A stretch of 9,663 nucleotides of DNA from positions 1 through 9,663 of the forward strand of contig CAVKTI010000073.1 of the NCBI GenBank assembly GCA_963659365.1, given 5' to 3'. This DNA is from W0P28-013 sp963659365 (lineage in GTDB: Bacteria > Bacteroidota > Bacteroidia > Bacteroidales > Paludibacteraceae). The stretch's first letter is position 1. Every line of letters starts with the position of its first letter. A program made the position numbers and the translations under genes. The notes under the pieces are model-generated. The model saw only the letters and a program-made list of their open reading frames with translations, did no database searches and was not told where the DNA came from. Below, piece after piece: positions 1 through 5,123 of this stretch.

Positions 1-14
1 CCTAAAGTTTTTTT

Positions 15-46
15 TTTGGCCAAATCGAAAAAAAAGCGTACCTTTG
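15..46 (+). promoter_or_regulatory. Promoter of tRNA-Ser, Bacteroidota type
   Basis: A -33 element TTTG (15-18) is followed after 20 bases by TACCTTTG (39-46), which fits the Bacteroidota sigma-factor consensus TTTG-N19/20-TAnnTTTG exactly. The predicted start of transcription, near 52-54, leaves only a few bases before the mature 5' end of the tRNA at 58. Confidence 0.8.
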
Positions 47-57
47 CAGCACCTTTC

Positions 58-142
58 GGAGAGATGGTAGAGTGGTCGATTACAGCGGTCTTGAAAACCG
101 CCGTACCGAGAGGTACCGGGGGTTCGAATCCCTCTCTCTCCG
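58..142 (+). tRNA. tRNA-Ser (anticodon UGA)
   Basis: A complete class II tRNA is visible. The 7-bp acceptor stem pairs 58-64 with 135-141, and the discriminator base is G142. The anticodon stem pairs 85-89 with 97-101 around the loop 90-96, with anticodon TGA at 92-94. The T arm pairs 118-122 with 130-134 (one G-U) around loop TTCGAAT. A long variable arm with GTACC/GGTAC pairing (103-107 with 112-116) is the hallmark of serine tRNAs. The 3' CCA is not encoded, since CACC follows the discriminator, so it must be added after transcription. The molecule decodes UCA and, by wobble, related UCN codons. Confidence 0.97.
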
Positions 143-147
143 CACCG

Positions 148-186
148 AACGAGAAACTGAAAACGAGTTTCTCGTTTTGTTTTATA
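148..186 (+). terminator. Rho-independent terminator of tRNA-Ser
   Basis: An 11-bp perfect stem (148-158 with 166-176) encloses the 7-base loop GAAAACG. It is followed by the T-rich tail TTTTGTTTTAT. It begins five bases after the tRNA and should insulate the tRNA transcript from the gene at 319. Confidence 0.85.
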
Positions 187-256
187 AGTGTTTGATTATC
201 AAATAATTACAATATATAACAAAGCCCGAAGTTGCTTGAAGGCATAGCCCGCACTA

Positions 257-287
257 TTTGACAATTCAGAGAAATTGCTTATTTTTG
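257..287 (+). promoter_or_regulatory. Promoter of the DinD/RhuM fusion gene
   Basis: TTTG (257-260), a 19-base spacer and TATTTTTG (280-287) match the Bacteroidota consensus exactly. The expected transcription start near 293-295 gives a leader of about 25 bases before the ATG at 319. The gene therefore has its own promoter and does not depend on the tRNA transcript. Confidence 0.75.
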
Positions 288-318
288 CATTCGTAATGGT
301 TAGTTTTAAGGGGGCTAT

Positions 319-1740
319 ATGAATATGGCGGCGAAAGACAACACACCAGAAATGCGCCCTGCGTTCGAGGAGATACGCCGAACGGACGAAAATGGGCATG
401 AGTATTGGAGTTCCAGAGACTTGTGTGCCGCTATGGGCTATTCTGCAAACTGGAAATTCCAAAGAGTAATCGATAGAGCCATAGAAGTGGCCAATGTCAA
501 GGGAATGAACATCAACGACCATTTCAACCAAACAGTTGATATGGCCAAACTTGGTAGTGGTGCGTTCCGAAAGGTGGAGATATTCCGTCTGTCGCGCATG
601 GCGTGTATGATTATTGCCGAGAATGCCGATAGCAAGAAAGCGTTGGTGCAGCAGGCAAGGGAGTATTTTTTACGGTCTGTTCCGACCACGGAACTTATGC
701 AAAACTCGCTGGAATCCAATATCTTGCTATACAAAACCGCGCAAAACGAAACCCGTATCGAGGTCATATTCAATAGCGAAACTTTTTGGATGTCGCAAAA
801 GCGTATGGCAGATTTGTTTGGCGTGGATGTCCGAACCATAAATTATCATTTGGGGCAAATCTATGAAGCAGGCGAGTTGAACAGAGAGGCAACTATCCGA
901 AAAATTGGGATAGTTCAATCAGAAGGCGGGCGTGATGTGGAGCGCGCTCCCCTATTCTACAACCTTGATGCCATCATTGCCGTAGGCTACCGTGTGAACA
1001 GTTATCAAGCCACGCAGTTCCGCATCTGGGCCACTTCGGTGTTGAAGGAGTTTATCATCAAAGGTTATGTGCTCGACGACGAGCGGCTGAAGCAAGGCAA
1101 GCATTTCGGCAAGGATTATTTCGACGATTTGCTGGAGCGTATCCGTGAAATCCGCACCTCCGAACGCCGCTACTATCAGAAAATAACCGATATTTATGCC
1201 GAGTGCAGTGCCGACTACGATGCCAAATCGGAAAACACGAAGCGGTTCTTCAAAATGGTGCAGAATATGATGCATTTGGCAGTAACTCACCACACCGCAG
1301 CGGAGATTGTCTATAACAGAGCCGATGCCGAGCAACCACACATGGGACTTACAACATGGAAAAAAGCACCAGACGGTCGTGTGCAGAAGTCCGACACGAT
1401 TGTGGCAAAAAACTATCTGTCGGACAAGGAGTTGGACCAACTCAACCGCATCACGGTATCTTTTCTCGACTTTGCCGAGGCACGGGCTCAGCGGCACATC
1501 ATTACCACAATGGAGGATTGGAGCAAACGCCTGTCCCAATTTCTTGCAACAATGGACTACGAGGCGGACGCTTCGGCAGGAACGGTGTCGCAAGAGGAAG
1601 CAAAGGCAAAGGCGTTTGGCGAATACGAGAAGTACAAACTCATTCAAGACCGAGCGTATATTTCAGATTTCGACCGATTTAACGCTGACGACGACGATGC
1701 CCCATTGCTCCCGTTCGACTTGAATCCGAAAGAAACATAG
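319..1740 (+). CDS. DinD-like N-terminal domain fused to RhuM-family protein
   Basis: The protein has 473 residues. Residues about 14-118 resemble the N-terminal domain of DNA-damage-inducible protein D (BRO-N/DinD type): WSSRDL at 30-35, DHF at 67-69, LGSGAFRKVE at 78-87 and LSRMACMII at 91-99. Residues about 131-450 form a RhuM ('virulence protein RhuM') domain: ILLYKT, a helix-turn-helix-like WMSQKRMADLFGVD (157-170), FYNLDAIIAVGYRVNS, FRIWATSVLKEF, LLERIREIR and HMGLTTW. A tail rich in Asp and Pro ends the protein. The start is set by AAGGGGG five bases before the ATG and by the promoter just upstream. RhuM proteins often sit in accessory or defence islands, but their biochemical role is not established. 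The DinD-like part suggests, by inference only, a link to DNA damage or DNA binding. The family assignment is firm; the function is unknown. Confidence 0.88.
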   Translation: MNMAAKDNTPEMRPAFEEIRRTDENGHEYWSSRDLCAAMGYSANWKFQRVIDRAIEVANVKGMNINDHFNQTVDMAKLGSGAFRKVEIFRLSRMACMIIAENADSKKALVQQAREYFLRSVPTTELMQNSLESNILLYKTAQNETRIEVIFNSETFWMSQKRMADLFGVDVRTINYHLGQIYEAGELNREATIRKIGIVQSEGGRDVERAPLFYNLDAIIAVGYRVNSYQATQFRIWATSVLKEFIIKGYVLDDERLKQGKHFGKDYFDDLLERIREIRTSERRYYQKITDIYAECSADYDAKSENTKRFFKMVQNMMHLAVTHHTAAEIVYNRADAEQPHMGLTTWKKAPDGRVQKSDTIVAKNYLSDKELDQLNRITVSFLDFAEARAQRHIITTMEDWSKRLSQFLATMDYEADASAGTVSQEEAKAKAFGEYEKYKLIQDRAYISDFDRFNADDDDAPLLPFDLNPKET

Positions 1741-1759
1741 ATATTTTCCGTTGAAGCAA

Positions 1760-1860
1760 GTTTCAAATTTCTGGTTTCTAGTTTCTGGTTGTCGGTAGTC
1801 CAAACTGCAATCTTCAAATTTTCAAATCTTCAAATTTTCAAATTTTCAAATCTTCAAATG
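1760..1860 (+). repeat. Composite intergenic repeat cassette, copy A
   Basis: This cassette starts 19 bases after the RhuM stop codon. Its first part consists of 7-base units (TTTCTGG, TTTCTAG, TTTCTGG, TTGTCGG). A link then leads into six uninterrupted 8-base units of the form TTCAAATY (1813-1860; the last unit ends in G). An inverted copy lies at 4043-4132. The block TTTCTGGTTGTCGGTAG (1782-1798) is identical in both. No open reading frame or spacer structure is associated with it. Confidence 0.85.
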
Positions 1861-1878
1861 CACACATTAGGAACTTAG

Positions 1879-1913
1879 AAACATAGAAACAAAAATTGCG
1901 TCAGCAATTTTGA
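1879..1913 (+). repeat. 35-base palindromic repeat, copy 1
   Basis: A perfect hairpin AAAATTGC-GTCA-GCAATTTT (1892-1911) is preceded by an A-rich arm containing ACATAGAAAC. The same 35 bases occur in inverted orientation at 9488-9522 with a single difference, which lies in the loop (GTCA here, GCCA there). The hairpin's 3' arm overlaps the -33 element of the promoter that follows. Confidence 0.85.
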
Positions 1914-1938
1914 TAATCGGCAAAAAATAGTAATTTTG
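1909..1938 (+). promoter_or_regulatory. Promoter upstream of the candidate structured RNA
   Basis: TTTG (1909-1912), an 18-base spacer and TAATTTTG (1931-1938) fit the Bacteroidota consensus, with a spacer one base shorter than usual. The predicted start is near 1944-1946, so the transcript would run through the structured region at 2006-2197. Confidence 0.6.
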
Positions 1939-1944
1939 CAGGAT

Positions 1945-2200
1945 AATTATCAGCCATAAAAACATTTTTTGATTATAGAAATATAGGTGAAATAAGACAT
2001 ATTTGAAATAGCGTTAGCGTTTACAGACCTGATTTTCTGAAACTTCGACAATTTTAGAAATTATTTTGATGTTCAGGCGAGAAAACCACTTGACGCTCAT
2101 GCGAAAGCGTGAGCCTTTTGTGCGATTCTGGACATCATAGGTAGTCGAAGACCTTAGAAAATCAGAAAAGCGGTATAAGAAAGGAATCACGCTGTTTTTT
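1945..2200 (+). ncRNA. Candidate structured noncoding RNA or long 5' leader
   Basis: This stretch has no plausible gene but folds into nested helices. P1 pairs 2006-2014 with 2189-2197 (9 bp, one G-U). P2 pairs 2029-2038 with 2156-2165 (10 bp). P3 pairs 2043-2049 with 2144-2150 (7 bp). P4 pairs 2067-2076 with 2128-2137 (10 bp, one G-U). P5 pairs 2095-2102 with 2107-2114 (8 bp, one G-U) and is closed by a GAAA tetraloop. A small hairpin may form at 2050-2062. A run of six T (2195-2200) overlaps and follows the 3' arm of P1, as in an intrinsic terminator. I do not recognise the family. A large asymmetric bubble between P1 and P2 is loosely reminiscent of 6S RNA, but no diagnostic 6S sequence was recognised. 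It may instead be a cis-acting leader of the lipoprotein gene. The ends are estimates. Confidence 0.55.
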
Positions 2201-2305
2201 ATGCACATATCACCAGATTTTTGGGGGCGATGCCGCAGAGAAATGCCAATAGCCGTAAATGTGAAAATGAACAAAGAAAAAAAACAGACAAAATAACTAA
2301 CCAAA

Positions 2306-2338
2306 GTCCGCAAAAGGAGGCGGACATAAAACCCTTTT
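2306..2338 (+). promoter_or_regulatory. Possible H-type pseudoknot at the lipoprotein start
   Basis: Stem 1 pairs GTCCGC (2306-2311) with GCGGAC (2320-2325). Its 8-base loop AAAAGGAG contains a Shine-Dalgarno-like GGAG. The loop bases AAAAGG (2312-2317) can pair with CCTTTT (2333-2338), which would give a pseudoknot ending four bases before the ATG at 2342. Stem 1 on its own is a convincing hairpin. The second stem may need to lose one pair for geometric reasons. A role in translational control is inference. Confidence 0.45.
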
Positions 2339-2341
2339 ACT

Positions 2342-3040
2342 ATGAAAAAATCAATTTTATTTGCGACCTTATGCTGCGCAGCACTGCTTTTTGCCGCCTG
2401 CAACAAGAACGACGAACCGAAAGAAGAATCGAACAACAACCAAAACGAAGGAACCGCAACTGGCACAAAAAACGGCCACGACTGGGTTAATCTTGGGTTA
2501 AGTGTGAAATGGGCCACCTGCAATATAGGTGCTGATAAACCCGAAGCCTATGGCAACTACTACGCTTGGGGCGAAACTACTACAAAGGAGACTTACTCGT
2601 GGGCTACCTACAAATACGGCACCTATAATTTTGATGGCGACAATAGCAAATTGACCAAATACAACACTACCGATGGTAAAACCACCCTCGAAGCCGACGA
2701 CGATGCAGCCAGCGTAAACTGGGGCGAAGGCTGGCGCATGCCAACTGATGCCGAGTGGGACGAACTCATCAAAAAATGCACTTGGACTTGGACAACCCAA
2801 AACGGTGTGAAAGGTTGCGAAATAAAAGCCACCAACGGCAACACCATTTTTCTCCCTGCGGCGGGCTATTGCAACTCTGCCAGCATGGATTTCGTGGGCG
2901 TCTACGGCGGTTGCTGGTCGAGTTCGCTCCACGCAGACGGACCGAGTTATGCGTGGTACGCATATTTCCGCTCGGACAATGTGAACAAAAGCCTCTTCTA
3001 CCGCTACATTGGACGAACCATTCGCCCTGTATGTGAGTAA
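2342..3040 (+). CDS. Lipoprotein with Fibrobacter-major-paralogous (FISUMP-like) domain
   Basis: The protein has 232 residues. The N-terminus is a lipoprotein signal peptide (MKK, a hydrophobic stretch, lipobox LFAAC with Cys20), followed by a charged, Asn-rich linker (21-45). Acidic and Lys residues just after Cys20 would suit export to the outer surface in this phylum. Residues about 47-230 form the repeat-rich domain found in many Bacteroidota paralogues: WVNLGLSVKWATCNIGA, YGNYYAWGE, WRMPTDAEWDEL, IFLPAAGY, WSSS and a closing IRPV. This domain type relates to the formylglycine-generating-enzyme/C-type-lectin fold and usually acts as a surface-exposed binding module. The ligand is unknown. 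No consensus promoter lies immediately upstream, so it may be transcribed from 1909-1938. The start is set by the signal peptide. Confidence 0.9.
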   Translation: MKKSILFATLCCAALLFAACNKNDEPKEESNNNQNEGTATGTKNGHDWVNLGLSVKWATCNIGADKPEAYGNYYAWGETTTKETYSWATYKYGTYNFDGDNSKLTKYNTTDGKTTLEADDDAASVNWGEGWRMPTDAEWDELIKKCTWTWTTQNGVKGCEIKATNGNTIFLPAAGYCNSASMDFVGVYGGCWSSSLHADGPSYAWYAYFRSDNVNKSLFYRYIGRTIRPVCE

Positions 3041-3043
3041 ATT

Positions 3044-3067
3044 AGTCGCAAGATGTGAGTAGCAAGT
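3044..3067 (+). repeat. 24-base post-stop repeat, copy 1
   Basis: A 24-base unit beginning AGTCGCAAGAT and ending GTAGCAAGT starts three bases after the lipoprotein stop codon. The same unit, with one difference, lies on the - strand at 7354-7377, two bases after the thrS stop codon, in the same orientation relative to the gene. Confidence 0.8.
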
Positions 3068-3068
3068 C

Positions 3069-3302
3069 GAGAATGCGCCGTTCCCCGACGACATCTCGAC
3101 CATAAAGAGTGCCATCAGCACGCAGCAAGAGAGCGAGCAGAAAGGGTTTGCGCCAAGTTTGGGACAGAGCATAGAGATCGCCATTCAGATGGGATATGTC
3201 GATTCGTGCTATCTGAATCGGCTTTTCACTCGGCAATATGGCATTACGCCGCTGCAATTCAGAAAACAAATTTCGCATCTGTACGGCCTACTAAATGGCT
3301 GA
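3069..3302 (+). pseudogene. C-terminal remnant of an AraC-family regulator
   Basis: An open frame of 77 codons ends at the TGA at 3300-3302 and has no usable start codon. A stop codon at 3060-3062 closes it upstream. The last 40 residues (from 3180) read like the second helix-turn-helix of AraC/XylS regulators: AIQMGY, CYLNRLFTRQYG, ITPLQFRKQ. In intact proteins this motif binds DNA together with a first helix-turn-helix, which is missing here, as is the whole sensor domain. The frame begins directly where the 24-base repeat at 3044-3067 ends, so insertion or recombination at that repeat may have cut the gene. The match is by motif reading only; the region upstream of residue 37 is not recognisable. 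Confidence 0.6.
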
Positions 3303-3330
3303 TTTACAGAAAAATAAGCGTTCTAAAACA

Positions 3331-3364
3331 AAGACGACCTCGGAGTTCGTTCCAAAGTCGTCTT
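3331..3364. terminator. Bidirectional terminator between converging genes
   Basis: An 8-bp stem AAGACGAC/GTCGTCTT (3331-3338 with 3357-3364) may contain a smaller inner hairpin with a TTCG loop. On the - strand the stem runs directly into TGTTTTAG, which suits the end of the HIRAN transcript. On the + strand a weaker T-rich tract follows about 11 bases later, which suits the end of the AraC remnant. Confidence 0.6.
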
Positions 3365-3448
3365 CGCCAAATAACTTTTTTATTCTTTTTATCACTTTAC
3401 CATAAAATTATTTGCATTTTTTCATAAAATGGTCTGATTTTCTGCGAA

Positions 3449-3844
3449 TTACTTTTTTCGCAGCAGATTCACACGAATGCGGATTTGCTGGTTGGGGTGT
3501 TCGTCGGGAAGAATGCCCGAAATGCGGCACTCGAAAATTCCGCCATGCCCAAAATCCAATAGCGTGGCCAGTTCGCTGTTGCAGTTGGCTGGAAGGTAGC
3601 CCACATGAACCGCCTCCAATTTTTTATCGCCAACTGTAATGTCCTGTGAATCAACACCTTCTGGCATCTCTTTGGGAGCATAGAATAGCGCAATGGCGTT
3701 GTGGTCGTATCTGTTTTCGTCTTCGCGCACCATATAAAGAGGCTCGCCGACCTTCATCTGCGGCCGCACGGCGTAGCCATCGTGGTGTTCGAACGCTGCC
3801 AAATTGCAGTTCAGAAATTCGATTTTGTTCTTTTCGAGTAACAT
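3449..3844 (-). CDS. Small stand-alone HIRAN-domain protein
   Basis: The protein has 131 residues and is almost entirely one HIRAN domain (named for HIP116 and Rad5 N-terminal). Visible motifs are FEHHDG (18-23), VGEPLYMVREDENRYDHNAIALFY (about 32-55) and VGYLPANCNSELATLL followed by FGHGGIFECRI (81-107). In eukaryotic SWI2/SNF2 proteins HIRAN binds 3' single-stranded DNA ends at stalled forks. Bacterial stand-alone forms are common in Bacteroidota and have no established role; DNA binding is inferred. The frame stays open upstream to 3946. I chose the ATG at 3844 because the domain begins just after it and because a promoter-like pair (3908-3938) would lie inside a longer version. No Shine-Dalgarno is evident, which is normal for this phylum. 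Confidence 0.85.
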   Translation of the reverse strand: MLLEKNKIEFLNCNLAAFEHHDGYAVRPQMKVGEPLYMVREDENRYDHNAIALFYAPKEMPEGVDSQDITVGDKKLEAVHVGYLPANCNSELATLLDFGHGGIFECRISGILPDEHPNQQIRIRVNLLRKK

Positions 3845-3907
3845 AATTTTGCAGTGAATCAGGGATTTCGTAGTTCGTCGTCGAGCCTTCGTGTCTGATT
3901 TCAAGTG

Positions 3908-3938
3908 CAAAATTACCCCGTGCGACTGACACCACAAG
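3908..3938 (-). promoter_or_regulatory. Probable promoter of the HIRAN gene
   Basis: Read on the - strand, CTTG (3938-3935), a 19-base spacer and TAATTTTG (3915-3908) match the Bacteroidota consensus except for one base in the -33 element. The expected start near 3901 leaves a leader of about 57 bases. A small inverted repeat, CTGAC/GTCAG (3926-3930 with 3938-3942), overlaps the -33 element and could serve as an operator. Confidence 0.5.
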
Positions 3939-4042
3939 TCAGCCACTCAAAAAAAATGCAAAATTTCTATAAATTTCTTGGTAGTTGAATAAAGAGTAAA
4001 GACAAAATAGTGTATAAAGTGTGTAAAGTGAAAAGTTTCTTT

Positions 4043-4132
4043 ATTTGAAAATTTGAAGATTTGAAGATTTGAAGATTGCGGCGTTTTGGCTACCGACAAC
4101 CAGAAATTAAAAACTAGAAATTAGAAACTTTT
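4043..4132 (-). repeat. Composite intergenic repeat cassette, copy B
   Basis: Read on the - strand, this cassette starts about five bases after the stop codon of the WYL gene. It has the same order as copy A: TTTCTAATTTCTAG-like units, the 17-base block identical to 1782-1798 (here 4106-4090), a link containing GCAATC, then four 8-base units TTCAAATC/T (4074-4043). It is inverted relative to copy A. The rest of the 293-base gap to the HIRAN gene holds AT-rich near-repeats around GTGTAAAG (4011-4033) and the HIRAN promoter. Confidence 0.85.
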
Positions 4133-4137
4133 ACTCG

Positions 4138-5055
4138 TTATTTGTAAATCCGATTGAGAAGTGCCGATTCGCACCGAAACGCTTCGCGCAGATGGGCGGG
4201 TGCAAGCACTTCGAGATTGGAACCGTGCTTGCGCAGTTCCTGCACAAAATCGTAGGTTGGTGCCACACGGTAGGTGAAAATGCTGTACGCCGCATTGCTT
4301 TCGACCTCCATTTGCGTGCTGTGAATGGGCAGCGTGCGAATGTAGTTGGCCGCCTCTGCACCGACTTTTACGCGGATAAATTCGGCTTTGTTCAGACGAT
4401 GATCTACGCCGAACTGATTCTGAAAAAAGTGGCGCGGGTCGAACTCTTTGGGCATTTTGTAGGGCTTGTCGGTGGCAGCAATCTCCTCCATACGGTCGAG
4501 CGCATAGACGCGCGGTTCGCTCTCTTCGGGGTGGTCGTCGGGCTTGCCAACCAAGTACCAACGGCGTTTGAACACTTTCAGACAGTAGGGCGCAAGCAGA
4601 AACGAATGTCCTTCGGTGCGATCGAAACGCTTGTAGGTAACCAGCAAACGGCGATTTTCGCGCATGGCCGAAACGATGGTCGAAAGAAAACGGCTGCCTT
4701 CGGGAATATGCTCAAACAAAATGCGATTTTGCATATCGCCAGCGATATTGACCATGTTTTTGACTGCAAAAGTATCGATGAGCCAAGCGCGTATGCCCTG
4801 CCCTTCGGCATCGCCCAAGTTGGCGAGCGAATAGCGTTTTGTGGTGTGATTGCAGACAATTTCGATGCCAAACATTTCGAAAATCGTCTCGCGGTGGCGA
4901 TGAAAATTCCGTTCGCCATACTCGGTGGCGTGCGTGTCGTTGTAGGCCGAATGCGCCCAGCGTCGGTCAATCTCTTCGCGCGAAATTTGCCCTGCGGAAT
5001 AGATGGTATCGACCAGCCATATCAGGCGTTGAAAAAGTTTGTTTTGTGCTGCCAT
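4138..5055 (-). CDS. WYL-domain transcriptional regulator
   Basis: The protein has 305 residues, the usual length for Bacteroidota WYL regulators. Residues 1-80 look like a winged-helix DNA-binding region. Residues about 135-200 are the WYL domain, with the naming residues W166-Y167-L168 in RRWYLVGKP and the downstream RVYALDRMEEI. The C-terminal part (about 225-300) resembles the WCX extension (FIRVKV, VAPTYDFVQELRKHGSNLEVLAPAHLREAF). In characterised relatives the WYL domain senses nucleotides or nucleic-acid fragments, and several regulate DNA-repair or phage-defence genes. The target of this one cannot be read from the sequence. It follows tkt after a terminator (5068-5103), and no consensus promoter was found in the 68-base gap, so expression may depend on readthrough. 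The start is the only ATG before the fold. Confidence 0.9.
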   Translation of the reverse strand: MAAQNKLFQRLIWLVDTIYSAGQISREEIDRRWAHSAYNDTHATEYGERNFHRHRETIFEMFGIEIVCNHTTKRYSLANLGDAEGQGIRAWLIDTFAVKNMVNIAGDMQNRILFEHIPEGSRFLSTIVSAMRENRRLLVTYKRFDRTEGHSFLLAPYCLKVFKRRWYLVGKPDDHPEESEPRVYALDRMEEIAATDKPYKMPKEFDPRHFFQNQFGVDHRLNKAEFIRVKVGAEAANYIRTLPIHSTQMEVESNAAYSIFTYRVAPTYDFVQELRKHGSNLEVLAPAHLREAFRCESALLNRIYK

Positions 5056-5067
5056 AGCGGGATTTTA

Positions 5068-5103
5068 TCAAAAAGCAGCGACCCATATTGCATGAGCCGC
5101 TGC
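5068..5103 (-). terminator. Rho-independent terminator of tkt
   Basis: On the - strand GCAGCG (5103-5098) pairs with CGCTGC (5080-5075). The stem continues inward through a G-T pair and CTCAT/ATGGG to a 5-base loop GCAAT, giving 12 pairs in all, two of them G-T. Five T follow directly (5074-5070). It lies 20 bases after the tkt stop codon and 19 bases before the WYL start codon. Confidence 0.8.
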
Positions 5104-5123
5104 CCTATTGTTGTCAATAGTCT

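Noticed and set aside
58..146. tRNA-Ser as an integration site with a second att copy
   Set aside because: No repeat of the tRNA 3' end was found elsewhere in the window, and there is no integrase. The far end of an island could lie outside the window.
152..154. tkt SDG in place of the GDG cofactor motif (residues 152-154 of the protein) as a sign of inactivation
   Set aside because: The diphosphate-binding Asp is retained, and this variant is usual in Bacteroidales transketolases.
952..1647. 231-codon open frame opposite the RhuM gene
   Set aside because: It is an antisense shadow with Cys- and His-rich composition and no plausible promoter or ribosome-binding context.
1813..1860. CRISPR-like array
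   Set aside because: The units are 8 bases, back to back and without spacers, and no cas genes are present.
2221..2490. 89-codon open frame on the + strand upstream of the lipoprotein
   Set aside because: It overlaps the signal peptide region in another frame, and its product is highly basic with no domain.
2014..2523. 169-codon open frame on the - strand across the candidate RNA
   Set aside because: It crosses both the structured RNA and the lipoprotein start. Its length reflects complementarity to AT-rich, stop-poor sequence, not a protein family.
2498..3184. 228-codon open frame opposite the lipoprotein
   Set aside because: The + strand has a clear signal peptide and domain motifs; the antisense product has none.
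3434..3444. Eleven bases identical to part of helix P2 of the candidate RNA (CTGATTTTCTG)
   Set aside because: A shared 11-mer of low complexity is expected by chance in about 10 kb, and no surrounding similarity exists.
3844..3851. TAATTTTG on the + strand as a promoter
   Set aside because: The nearest TTTG is only 16 bases away, and no + strand gene follows. It overlaps the HIRAN start codon by chance.
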